Part shown: positions 1-7,800 of the stretch, piece after piece
How positions within the stretch are numbered: position 1 is the first letter of the stretch
Layout: each line of letters begins with the position of its first letter
NCBI RefSeq assembly: GCF_014076415.1
Contig: NZ_CP043568.1
Coordinates: 3,596,001 to 3,660,000, forward strand
Direction: 5' to 3'
Source: Comamonas testosteroni
GTDB taxonomy: Bacteria > Pseudomonadota > Gammaproteobacteria > Burkholderiales > Burkholderiaceae_C
Length of the DNA stretch: 64,000 bases
Notes under the pieces: generated by a model
The model's database searches: none
What the model was told of the DNA's origin: nothing
The model's input: the letters and a program-made list of their open reading frames with translations, nothing else
Translations under genes and position numbers: made by a program

Positions 1-1250
1 TTCGCCTGGTCCACCTTTTGCACGTACAGGGTCCACTGCGTGGACAGATCCTGCATGGCCCTGCCCACGGTGGGCGGCAAGCGCTGAAACTCTGCGGCAA
101 CGGCTGCACTTTGGCCCTGCAGGGTAGTAATCACCGTCTGTGTGGTCAGCAAGCCTGACTCAGCCATCTTGCGCAACTCACCGGTGGTCACGCCCAGACC
201 ATCAGCCAGTGCCTTGGCCAGACGCGGAGCCTGCTCCATGACGCTGTTGAATTCTTCGCCACGCAGCACCCCGCTCTGCAAGCCTTGAATCAGCTGGGTA
301 ATGGCAGCAGAAGATGCCTCTGTGCTTGCGCCGCTGATCTGAACAGTCTGGTTGATCGTTTCCGTCAGCCCCAGGCTCTGCAGGCTGGCCTTCTCGGCAC
401 TCAGACCGGCATCACGCCCGGCCTGAGCAATGCGAGAAAACAGCACCCCGGTATCTTCAAGCGCACTGTGGGTGCGCAGCGCCACCTCGGTCACGCCCTC
501 CCACGATCGTGTGAAGTTCTCGCCCTCACCCGTGACCAACTTCATGCGGGCCTGCAGGTTGTTGGCCTGGTCAGCAGTAGCGGCCAGGTCGAAGGCGAGA
601 TTTTTAAGGCCCTGCAGCGACTGCAGTCCTATATAGAACTTCTGCAGCCGGTCCAGCTGCTTGCTGATGGACTCCACGCCATCACCGATCTGGCGGTGGC
701 TGCGCACCATGCTGGCGGCGGCATTCTGTGCGCCAGCTGCAGCACCTTGGTGAGCGGGCACCAACGTGAGCACCGATTCACGGACTTGCTCCACCTCCTG
801 GCGCAAGCGCTGCTGCGCCTGCTGGGCATTCTGTCCAGCGACGCCAAAGCGCTGCAGTTCACCTTGGGCCTGAGACAGGGCCTGCTTCTGCAGGTCGAAG
901 GTGGAGCGCGCACTATCTGCTGCTGCATTAAGCTGCCGAAGCGCGGCTGCTTCTTTTTCTGTGGGCGGGCCAAGCGCCGAGATCTGACGACCGTAGTTTC
1001 TGGCCTCGGTCTCTGCCTGGCGCAAGCTGGTAGCCGATGACCTGGCCTCGGCCTCCAGCTTGGTGAACGTGGTGATCGCGGCGTCCTGCTGGGCCAATTC
1101 GCGCAGCCTGGTTGCCGCCGTGCGCGCCTCAACCGCAACCTCGCCCTCCAGGACCTTGGCAACATTCTCCAGATCGTCAGCCAGGCCCACGATGGACTCA
1201 CGCCCCGTGACCCCGGTGTCAATCTGCAGGCTGATTTGCTTATCTGTCAT
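1..1250 (-). CDS. phage tape measure protein (3' part cut by window edge)
   Basis: The frame is open on the minus strand from an ATG at 1250 through base 1. The visible 416 residues begin MTDKQISLQIDTG and are rich in Ala, Gln and Glu with long predicted helices (about residues 30-170). They then enter a tape-measure-like region with GLSAEKASLQSLGL and LIQGLQSGVLRGEEFNSV, typical of the conserved core of tape measure proteins, which set tail length and guide tail tube assembly. It follows the tail tube gene in the late operon. No frameshifted tail-assembly chaperone pair is recognisable in the 280 bp between them. Confidence 0.85.
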   Translation of the reverse strand, partial: MTDKQISLQIDTGVTGRESIVGLADDLENVAKVLEGEVAVEARTAATRLRELAQQDAAITTFTKLEAEARSSATSLRQAETEARNYGRQISALGPPTEKEAAALRQLNAAADSARSTFDLQKQALSQAQGELQRFGVAGQNAQQAQQRLRQEVEQVRESVLTLVPAHQGAAAGAQNAAASMVRSHRQIGDGVESISKQLDRLQKFYIGLQSLQGLKNLAFDLAATADQANNLQARMKLVTGEGENFTRSWEGVTEVALRTHSALEDTGVLFSRIAQAGRDAGLSAEKASLQSLGLTETINQTVQISGASTEASSAAITQLIQGLQSGVLRGEEFNSVMEQAPRLAKALADGLGVTTGELRKMAESGLLTTQTVITTLQGQSAAVAAEFQRLPPTVGRAMQDLSTQWTLYVQKVDQA

Positions 1251-1269
1251 GGATTCCTACAATGGGCGG

Positions 1270-1428
1270 ATGACTCGTCTCATCGCCTTCATTGCATGCA
1301 TCGCCTTCCTGGTGGGTGCAGGAGTGTCTGTGCGTGCAGGCATGGCACTTGCGGCAGTGGCCTACGGCCTGCTCGGTGCCTATGTCCTGTGGACCGGGCT
1401 GCAGATGCTTCTTGGCCCCAGACGGTGA
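1270..1428 (+). CDS. possible small two-helix membrane protein, opposite to late operon
   Basis: A 52-residue frame starts MTRLIAFIACIAFLVGAG and holds two hydrophobic stretches (about 3-20 and 25-46). It is read against the late operon and its start lies within 20 bp of the tape measure start on the other strand. An in-frame ATG at 1261-1263 would add three residues. No clear Shine-Dalgarno is present. The hairpin at 1486-1503 could end it on the plus strand. I do not recognise a family; it may be a chance frame in what is otherwise a gap. Confidence 0.3.
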   Translation: MTRLIAFIACIAFLVGAGVSVRAGMALAAVAYGLLGAYVLWTGLQMLLGPRR

Positions 1429-1480
1429 CGCTGCTTGAAAGCGGCTTTCAGGCATCACTGTCGGTTTTTGAGCGCCAACA

Positions 1481-1506
1481 AAAAAGGCCAGCGAGTGCTG
1501 GCCTTA
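1481..1506 (-). terminator. Rho-independent terminator after tail tube gene
   Basis: On the minus strand GGCCAGC-ACTC-GCTGGCC (1503 to 1486) is followed by a run of T. It lies 28 nt past the tail tube stop. It resembles the hairpins at 7235-7252 and 15098-15115. It may reduce tape measure expression relative to the abundant tail tube protein. Confidence 0.75.
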
Positions 1507-1531
1507 GTCTTTTAAAAGGTCTGGTGCGGCG

Positions 1532-2533
1532 TCAGGTCTTGCGCACGCGGTAGTACTTGCTGATGCCGTTGCCCACCTTGGTGGAATCCATCAGGACCGA
1601 GCCGGTCACCTTCAGATTGATGAACCCGCTTTCCTGCAGCAGCGCGATGGATGATGCCACGCCCTGGCTCGCGCGCCAAATTTCCACGATGGCCAGCTTG
1701 CCGTCATCGGCTTCGTTCAGCCCTTCCAGGATGATCTCCAGCTCCTTGGGCTTGGTGGTCAGCGCCTCGATCACGGCATAGCCCACGTGAGAGTACGCAA
1801 CCTTGACCTCTTCACCCTCGGCCAGCCCTGTCGCGTCTTGGAACACGAAGATGCCAGCCGGGCGAACTTCATAGTTGCCTGCCGCAGGCACCACATCGCC
1901 AATGGTTGGGTATTTGTAGTTCACCCAGATGCCCTTGCCATCCGTGACACCGGGCGCAGCGGGATCGAGCTGGATACCTGCCGCCGTGACCGAGTAGTTG
2001 CCTGCCATGGTGAGCGCGGTGGCCGTGGCCACGCTATCACCGATCCGCACCGTCACATCCGTAGCCCCCGTATGGGCCAACGCCACCAGGTCGCCCTTCT
2101 TGACGTCCAGATGCTCTTCATCGGTCACGGTGGCCGTGCCTTGTGTCGTGCCTTTGGTCAAGACGACATTGCTGGGCTGCAAATGCTTGGTGCGCAACAA
2201 GCCGCCGCGCGTCACCTTCAGGGTCTCATTGCTGATCTGCCCCTGCTCCACCCCGCTGACTGTGCCCTGCGTGGCGCGTGCCAGGTTGATCGGATTGATG
2301 TCGGCCAGCGTCATCGCCAGCTCGACCTCCGTCACGCGGCGGATCTCGGAGTGCGTGCCGCCGCCCAGCGTGGTCATATTGGGTTGCTTCTTCACATCCT
2401 CCTTGTGCGACAGCTCGGCAGCCAGCACGTTGCCAATGGGCAGCGGCGCACTGGTGCTGCCGTACTCACGGGCATAGATCTGGCCGACCAATGCGGCAGG
2501 GGCAAAAATGCGTTTGATGACGTCATCAGACAT
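1532..2533 (-). CDS. phage major tail tube protein
   Basis: This 333-residue protein begins MSDDVIKRIFAPAALVGQ. Its position, directly upstream of the tape measure gene and downstream of neck genes, and its beta-rich composition support a tail tube role. The middle (about residues 170-250) contains two similar units, AGNYSVTAAGIQLDP and AGNYEVRPAGIFVFQ, each followed by an acidic loop and a VxY strand; this looks like a tandem duplication of an Ig-like element. No sheath gene is seen upstream, which favours a non-contractile tail. The family assignment rests mainly on context. Confidence 0.7.
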   Translation of the reverse strand: MSDDVIKRIFAPAALVGQIYAREYGSTSAPLPIGNVLAAELSHKEDVKKQPNMTTLGGGTHSEIRRVTEVELAMTLADINPINLARATQGTVSGVEQGQISNETLKVTRGGLLRTKHLQPSNVVLTKGTTQGTATVTDEEHLDVKKGDLVALAHTGATDVTVRIGDSVATATALTMAGNYSVTAAGIQLDPAAPGVTDGKGIWVNYKYPTIGDVVPAAGNYEVRPAGIFVFQDATGLAEGEEVKVAYSHVGYAVIEALTTKPKELEIILEGLNEADDGKLAIVEIWRASQGVASSIALLQESGFINLKVTGSVLMDSTKVGNGISKYYRVRKT

Positions 2534-2536
2534 AGG

Positions 2537-2755
2537 TCAGTCCTTTGTGTTGACAGGTTGAGATGCGGTTTGAGTTGTGGATGGAGCGGGTGCGGCGACG
2601 CCCATGGCCTCCAGCCATTGCGCGGTATCGGGGTGCACTGAGATCGCTGCGCCCGGCTGGAGCACAGAGCCCAGGTGCTCGTGCTCCGCCTTCAAGGTCA
2701 CAGAGACCATGGCGAGCTGGGCCGGTGCGGCCTTGCGGCGGGAGCTGGGTTTCAT
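2537..2755 (-). CDS. small phage structural-region protein
   Basis: A 72-residue protein begins MKPSSRRKAAPAQL. This start is preferred over upstream Met codons because ATG at 2755 overlaps the stop of the preceding gene as ATGA, a coupling used repeatedly in this operon. The centre carries LKAEHEHLGSVLQPGA, which resembles short DUF7210-like or head-tail accessory proteins. The C-terminus is Pro/Thr/Ala-rich. Function is unknown; a role in neck or tail completion is inferred from position. Confidence 0.6.
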   Translation of the reverse strand: MKPSSRRKAAPAQLAMVSVTLKAEHEHLGSVLQPGAAISVHPDTAQWLEAMGVAAPAPSTTQTASQPVNTKD

Positions 2756-3261
2756 GGCTTCCTCCATTCCACCCAGCTGCGGGTGCTCATCTCCAGCATG
2801 GCGCTGTGGCACAGCACCCCGGCAAACATGACCGGGCCAGCACTGGCCACCTGCACGCCGCGCTCCTCCTGGGTGGAGCCGCCCAACAGGCCGGGCAAGC
2901 CGAGCGTGGTGTCCACGCGCACGGCAGAGCGGATGCGCTCGACCAGGTCGTCAAAGATCAGCTCACTCTCCACGGCATCTTTAAAAGCCATGTAGCCACG
3001 GATCAGCCAGCGGTGCTCGTTCAGAATGCGACCATTGGCGTTGACCTCGGTGGTCGCTGTGCGGCGCACATACCAGCCACGGATATGCGGATCCAGCCCG
3101 AAGTCGTCGTCGGCCTGCGCCGGGCTGTACAGATAGAGCTTGCGAAACTCCGCCTCACTGGCGGCAAAGCGCTCCCGAGAATGAACCATGCCCACGGCAG
3201 GGACTGCGGCCAGGACGGCCAACAGCGCGCTGCGGGCAGCAGACAAAGTGGCGGCAGTCAT
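2752..3261 (-). CDS. phage neck / tail completion protein (Mu gp37-like position)
   Basis: This 169-residue protein begins MTAATLSAARSALLAVLAAV. It contains GWYVRRTATTEVNANGR and a dimer-like helix FKDAVESELIFDDLVERIRSAV, a pattern seen in small phage tail-terminator or tail-completion proteins. It lies between a gp10-like gene and the tail tube gene and overlaps both neighbours by 4 nt. The exact family is not certain. Confidence 0.6.
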   Translation of the reverse strand: MTAATLSAARSALLAVLAAVPAVGMVHSRERFAASEAEFRKLYLYSPAQADDDFGLDPHIRGWYVRRTATTEVNANGRILNEHRWLIRGYMAFKDAVESELIFDDLVERIRSAVRVDTTLGLPGLLGGSTQEERGVQVASAGPVMFAGVLCHSAMLEMSTRSWVEWRKP

Positions 3262-3758
3262 GCCTTGCCTCCTGTGATGAAGTTGAATATCTGGGCGGCA
3301 GCGCCTTCGAACATCGCGATGACCTGGCCGCGCGTGGTCAGGGCCGCCCGCTCCATGGGGCGCTGTGCTTCGGTGCCTTCACGGGCAATCTTTCTGGCAA
3401 CCAGGAAGGCCACCCGTTTGACTTCCTTGGGCTCACGAATGCCCAGCACAGCCTTGACCCAGGGTTCGATGGCCTTGATCGGCGGCATGTGGGGCTGGGT
3501 GCCCAGCTCAATAAACAAGGCCGTGGGCTGGCTGCTGCCCACAATGCCGAGCACCCCGGCAGGCGTGCTGGCCACATCGCTGGTGATGCTGCGGGCCGTG
3601 ATGCCACTGACGCGCGGCATGTTCTCTTGCCACTCGCGCTGCACCAGCAGTGTGGCCTGGTGCATGGTGGCTTCCAGCACCTGCCGGGTGTAGTCAGGCT
3701 CCTGGCGCAGGCCACGCTCGATGGCGCTCAGATCGCCCAGGCTGATGTTGAGGTTCAT
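3258..3758 (-). CDS. phage neck protein, HK97 gp10-like
   Basis: A 166-residue protein begins MNLNISLGDLSAIERGL. The features are those of gp10-like or Mu virion-morphogenesis proteins: an N-terminal helix, a variable loop, the LFIELGTQPHMPPIKAIEPW segment near residues 80-100 and a C-terminal helix. These act at the head-tail joint. It overlaps the gene before it (3755-3758) and the gene after it by 4 nt, so translation is probably coupled. Confidence 0.75.
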   Translation of the reverse strand: MNLNISLGDLSAIERGLRQEPDYTRQVLEATMHQATLLVQREWQENMPRVSGITARSITSDVASTPAGVLGIVGSSQPTALFIELGTQPHMPPIKAIEPWVKAVLGIREPKEVKRVAFLVARKIAREGTEAQRPMERAALTTRGQVIAMFEGAAAQIFNFITGGKA

Positions 3759-4432
3759 AGCCCGCCCCTACTCACCAGCCGGTGGCGAGGATTACGACGC
3801 GGCCAGCTCACGACCGCCGACACGGCAGAGCCTGCGACCGCATCCTGCAGCGCCGGGTCCAGTTGACCAATGCCTGCAAAGTAGGCGGCCCGATAGTCCT
3901 TGGCGCGGGCTGCATAGTTGCGCGAACGGCTCTCGGTGCGAGACATGTCCGAGCCCAGCGTGGTCTCGCGATCGCCTGCAAAGCGCGTGGCCAACTGCTG
4001 GCACAGCAGATGGGCCGCAAACGAAGCCACGGCCAGGCGATGACGTTGAGGAATGCTGTCGGCAGTGGCGTCCAGCACATGGGGAAGCAGAAAGCTCACC
4101 CGGACCAAAGCATTGCCAGGCAGCGCGTGTTCGCTCTCCAAACCCCAGCCGTTCGCCGTTCGGTAAGCGTCCGCCAACACCAACGAGGCAGGACGCCGCC
4201 CCACCGGAAACTCCACGGACTGGATGACTGCGCTATCCGACCAGCCTGTCGGCACCGGACCAAACACGCCAGTGGCAGGCCACACCACCTCCTCCAGCTC
4301 CAGGCGCGGCACGTCATCGCTGTAGCGCATGCGCGCCTGGTCGAGGGCACGGTCGCGCACTTCAGTGGTGATCGCATCGTCCTGGTCCGAGACCATGTCC
4401 TTGACCAGATTCTGAAAATCCTCAAGCGCCAC
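3755..4432 (-). CDS. phage head-tail connector protein (gp6-like)
   Basis: This 225-residue protein begins MALEDFQNLVKDMVSDQD. N-terminal helices are followed by IQSVEFPVGRRPASLVLA and a C-terminal helical block with SFAAHLLCQQLATRF. The pattern, length and position between capsid and gp10-like genes fit an adaptor that binds the portal. It is the first gene of a tightly overlapping set ending at the tail tube. A 130-nt gap separates it from the capsid gene. Confidence 0.65.
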   Translation of the reverse strand: MALEDFQNLVKDMVSDQDDAITTEVRDRALDQARMRYSDDVPRLELEEVVWPATGVFGPVPTGWSDSAVIQSVEFPVGRRPASLVLADAYRTANGWGLESEHALPGNALVRVSFLLPHVLDATADSIPQRHRLAVASFAAHLLCQQLATRFAGDRETTLGSDMSRTESRSRNYAARAKDYRAAYFAGIGQLDPALQDAVAGSAVSAVVSWPRRNPRHRLVSRGGL

Positions 4433-4563
4433 GACGGCTCCTAGTGTTTAAACAGGGAATGAACAAATCGACCATGGGTTTGCAAAGGCTCCTGACCAGG
4501 CTGGTGGCTTTGCAAACCCGCCCCGCTTGGGGCAGGCTTGGATGGGCTGGCGGGCCGGGCGAG

Positions 4564-6942
4564 TTACGCGACCACAGCCTTGGTCGTACCCTTTTCACCG
4601 TCGACCAGGACGGTGCCGCCATAGATGTGGCGGATCTTGTAGGTCAGCTTGTCGTTGCTGAACATGGAGCCACCATTGGGCTGGTCCTGCACAAACAGCT
4701 CGGGCTCTTCCTGGCCGTCCAGGAAGCCGACCTCCAGCACCGGCAGCACCACAGGGTCAGCGACCGTGCACCAGTCGTTGGCATCCGTCCAATAGCTGAC
4801 GGGGATCACCTCGGGATTGATGGTCTGAACAAAGGTCTTGTCCAGGTTCTGGTTGCGCACGAACAGGTCATAGGCGGTTTCCTGCAGCTCGAACGGCACC
4901 AGGATCGCTGCCGGGCCTGTGGCCAGGCGCTTTGCGCTGCCCGCACGGGTCTGCTTGAGCATGGCCAAGCGATGCGCTGCAAACTCGGCAGCCGTCAGCG
5001 CGCCCGTGAAAAGGTTGTTGTGATCGGCGTGGTAAAGCGCCTTGGCGTCGTAGATCAGGCCGTTGACGCGGAAGAAATCAAACACGAACTCATAGAGCGT
5101 GTTCTTGGCCGCCAGCGCCAGCTCGGTGGGAATGCGGCGCAGCGCCTGGACATCGTCGTTCTTGATCGCTTCCAGCGTCACGTCCTCCGTGCCGCCGCGC
5201 TTGCTCACCGCAAAGGTGGCCTTGTCATCGCCAGGCGAGCCCAGCGGCTGATAAGCGGCACCCTGCGCGACCGCAGGCAGATTGCCATAGCCGCCGATAC
5301 GGATGCGTTCCTGGGTGCGAAAGTCTTTGATCGGCGCGGTCGTGGCCACACGTCGCCATGCGTCCAGGTTGGTCAGGCCTGTGTAGACCGCCTGCATGCG
5401 GCGGGTGATGCTGTCGCCCAGCGCATCGCTCCAGGTGCTGCTGGTGACCGACTCACGCATGACGCCCAGGCTCTCGGCCATGCGGCCCAGATCGCAGTCA
5501 CGGATCTGGCCCGTGACACGGCGGTCGCCCGTGATCTCGATGTAGCACTCGCGCAGCGACTGCACGTTGCGGTGCTCCTTGTGCGTGGGGTCGAAAAACG
5601 CCGTCAGCATCTCGCGGATGGACACGCTGCGGTCTTCCACGTTGATGGAGCCATTACCGAACGCAGGCACACGAACCGTGCCGGACTCCGTCATGCGGGC
5701 AATGTAGTCGCCCTCAGCCTTGATCAGATCACCCACGGCTGCTTCGGTCAGGCGATCAGCGCCAGCGGTAGCCACCTGAGTCAGCAGGCGCTCCTTGGCT
5801 GCCTGCGGGAGCTTGGCGGCATTGATGCGCTCGCGAGCAGCCCCCCGCAGCTCAAACACCTGCAGGTCAGCGCGGGTCAGCGGCGCTTCGTCCGCCTGCG
5901 CCTCGGTCACACGCTGCGTGCCGGGCTCGGGCACCAGCGGGCCGCAAACGGCTTCATGCAGATTGACCACCTCGTCGTCGGTGATCGTGTCCAGTTTGAT
6001 GGCGGCATGCTTCGCCGGGTCTTTGGCCTTGATGGCCTCCAGCATGCGTTGCTTCCACAAAGGCATGGTTTGGCTTCCTTCTTGAGATTCAGGGGGAGAG
6101 GTACTTGGATCGGCAGCGGCTTCGGTAAGACGGTCCAGGCCGCCGCCCGCGCCTGGCTCGACAATCAGGTCCACCGAGTGAACCTTGGTGAACTTCACGG
6201 CTTCGCGCAGGGTCTCGCTGCCGCTGGTACGTTTGCGCGTGCGAGCGTCCGCGTCAATCGACAGGCCCAGGAGACCTTGCATGCCCCGTTTGACGGAGCC
6301 GACCATCTTGGTGACCGTGGAGTCGCTGGGGTCGATGGCTTTAAAGGTTCCGACCAGGCTGCCTGTGTCGGGCGTCTTGCCTTCGACAAAGCGCACGCTG
6401 TAGATGCCGCCGATCAGATTGCGCACGTCCTTGCCCTTGCCTGCGCTGTGATCGGCATCAGACTTGGCAAACACGCGTACGCCCTCAAACATGGGGGCTG
6501 CTTCGCGCAATGCCTGGTCGGGGTAATAGTTGCGGTTGCCGCTGCGGCCCGCACGGATCAGCGTGACTTCAATCGTGCCGTCCTGGGCTTCGCGGAAGGC
6601 TGCGGCTTCCTGAGATTCGCGCACAACTGAAGCAGCGGCGGGATCAGCGGCTGGTGCAGTGCCCACCGGCTGAAACTGTGCAACCACCTCTTCGGCCTCG
6701 GCCAGCACCACGGCGTTTTCTGCGCTGATTGTGTAGGCGTAGCTGTAAAGACGGCCCTTGTACTGCACCACCGCCCGGTCGGGCCAGATACCGCGCATGT
6801 CGACGTAGTAGTCGCTGTTGAGGGTCAGGCGCAGCTTGTCGCGTACCGCCTGGCGCACCAACTCAATCAACTGACCATATTCGGAAGTGACCGCCTCCGT
6901 CAGGCGATCAAAGCCCGTGCCGTGAGGAATGAGCTTGAGCAT
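4564..6942 (-). CDS. prohead protease-scaffold-major capsid polyprotein
   Basis: The 792-residue product joins three parts. Residues 1-120 are a helical and beta region I do not recognise. Residues 122-268 look like a prohead protease: RSGNRNYYPDQALREAAP, SDADHSAGKGKDVRNLIGG with a candidate catalytic His165, and GLLGLSIDADA with candidate Ser228. Residues 290-430 are helical scaffold-like, and 430-792 resemble the Mu gpT-type major head protein (DFFRVNGLIYDAKALYHADH). An internal ATG at 6066 (Met293, MPLWKQRML) has a good AAGGAAG Shine-Dalgarno about 7 nt upstream, so a separate scaffold-capsid chain could also be made. Protease and capsid are usually separate genes in Mu, so the fusion is notable. 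Position and content make the capsid role secure. Confidence 0.85.
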   Translation of the reverse strand: MLKLIPHGTGFDRLTEAVTSEYGQLIELVRQAVRDKLRLTLNSDYYVDMRGIWPDRAVVQYKGRLYSYAYTISAENAVVLAEAEEVVAQFQPVGTAPAADPAAASVVRESQEAAAFREAQDGTIEVTLIRAGRSGNRNYYPDQALREAAPMFEGVRVFAKSDADHSAGKGKDVRNLIGGIYSVRFVEGKTPDTGSLVGTFKAIDPSDSTVTKMVGSVKRGMQGLLGLSIDADARTRKRTSGSETLREAVKFTKVHSVDLIVEPGAGGGLDRLTEAAADPSTSPPESQEGSQTMPLWKQRMLEAIKAKDPAKHAAIKLDTITDDEVVNLHEAVCGPLVPEPGTQRVTEAQADEAPLTRADLQVFELRGAARERINAAKLPQAAKERLLTQVATAGADRLTEAAVGDLIKAEGDYIARMTESGTVRVPAFGNGSINVEDRSVSIREMLTAFFDPTHKEHRNVQSLRECYIEITGDRRVTGQIRDCDLGRMAESLGVMRESVTSSTWSDALGDSITRRMQAVYTGLTNLDAWRRVATTAPIKDFRTQERIRIGGYGNLPAVAQGAAYQPLGSPGDDKATFAVSKRGGTEDVTLEAIKNDDVQALRRIPTELALAAKNTLYEFVFDFFRVNGLIYDAKALYHADHNNLFTGALTAAEFAAHRLAMLKQTRAGSAKRLATGPAAILVPFELQETAYDLFVRNQNLDKTFVQTINPEVIPVSYWTDANDWCTVADPVVLPVLEVGFLDGQEEPELFVQDQPNGGSMFSNDKLTYKIRHIYGGTVLVDGEKGTTKAVVA

Positions 6943-6945
6943 GGC

Positions 6946-7155
6946 TTATTTGCCAGTCAGCTTCTGACCGTCCACGGTCACCACGACGATGTGAGTGCCG
7001 TAGTCCTTGAAGGACAGCACTTCATCACCGGAAACCGCGAGGCGCTTTTCTTTGAACTTGTCCTTGCCTTCTGCAGGCTCCAGGACGATGCGCTGGACGC
7101 GCTTTGCGGCATCAGCTGCCGTCAGCTTGGTTTCTTTGGTCTCGGATTCGGACAT
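6946..7155 (-). CDS. small head-region protein
   Basis: A 69-residue acidic protein begins MSESETKETKLTAADAA; a Met four residues upstream (7167) is an alternative. The second half, VSGDEVLSFKDYGTHIVVVTVDGQKLTGK, looks like a small beta-barrel. It is 3 nt from the polyprotein start. Function is unknown; small proteins at this place can be head decoration or assembly factors. Confidence 0.6.
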   Translation of the reverse strand: MSESETKETKLTAADAAKRVQRIVLEPAEGKDKFKEKRLAVSGDEVLSFKDYGTHIVVVTVDGQKLTGK

Positions 7156-7223
7156 GGGCCACTCCATCGAAGATGAGCCGCAGGGTGCGGCATTGCGATG
7201 GAGTGACTGTGCCTAGCGCGGCA

Positions 7224-7252
7224 CAAATAAATAAGGCCCGCAAATGCTGGCC
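7224..7252 (-). terminator. Terminator at end of membrane-pair cargo
   Basis: The minus strand reads GGCCAGCATTTGCGGGCC (7252 to 7235) followed by TTATTTATTT. The stem touches the stop codon of the membrane protein gene. The same 18 nt occur after the OLD-like ATPase gene at 15098-15115. It separates the cargo from the capsid genes downstream in the same orientation. Confidence 0.75.
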
Positions 7253-7795
7253 TCAATCTGAATCAACTGGCTTTTTATCAGCTCGCTGGGATAAAGCTGT
7301 CAATGACTCAAGAGCTTTACTTTGCTGATCCTCATTGTCCGAGAATGTCTTAATAACGCTCGCAGGAACTAAAGTGAGTACGACAGTCCAAATCTGCCAG
7401 AGCGTAAGAGACACTAGAACTGCATAAGAAAAACCTCTCACCCACTCTCGATCAATATCAATTGGATAGCGCTTTGCGATCGGTGCCACAATGCCAATCG
7501 CCAAAATAATTCCGAGAATCGATGTCGAATTTACAACGGGTGTAAATAGCTGTCCAAGACCAGTGTCTTTTGGATCGCTTTTGTCTTTTGATCTTCGCAG
7601 CGAGAGCTTCAATCTCTCTGGGTAGATGATTGCAAGCCACGCACCAATAACCGCGAAAATAATTGCAGCCGTAGTGCGGAGTGCTTCAAACATTGGCCAT
7701 TGTTCAGCAAAAGGCACAAGCCGACCAAACCACCCTCCGGCAGCGACAGCTACCACAGCAAAGGTCCAGCTAAGTATCTGCAACCGCACAAGCAT
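7253..7795 (-). CDS. four-helix membrane protein of an unrecognised two-gene cargo
   Basis: This 180-residue protein has hydrophobic stretches near residues 7-25, 41-59, 90-110 and 122-146. A basic loop (SLRRSKDKSD) lies between the second and third, and a polar tail follows (about 147-180). An AAGGAAA ribosome site precedes the ATG, and only 5 nt separate it from the end of the upstream gene, so the two are co-transcribed. It lies in the late operon but has lower GC than the phage genes. I do not recognise a family. By analogy with many defence systems a small multi-pass protein could be a membrane-acting effector, but that is inference only. Confidence 0.8.
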   Translation of the reverse strand: MLVRLQILSWTFAVVAVAAGGWFGRLVPFAEQWPMFEALRTTAAIIFAVIGAWLAIIYPERLKLSLRRSKDKSDPKDTGLGQLFTPVVNSTSILGIILAIGIVAPIAKRYPIDIDREWVRGFSYAVLVSLTLWQIWTVVLTLVPASVIKTFSDNEDQQSKALESLTALSQRADKKPVDSD

Positions 7796-7800
7796 TTTCC

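Noticed and set aside
4444..6630. 728-codon open frame on the plus strand
   Set aside because: It is antisense to the capsid polyprotein, which has clear protease and capsid motifs; high GC makes long antisense frames common.
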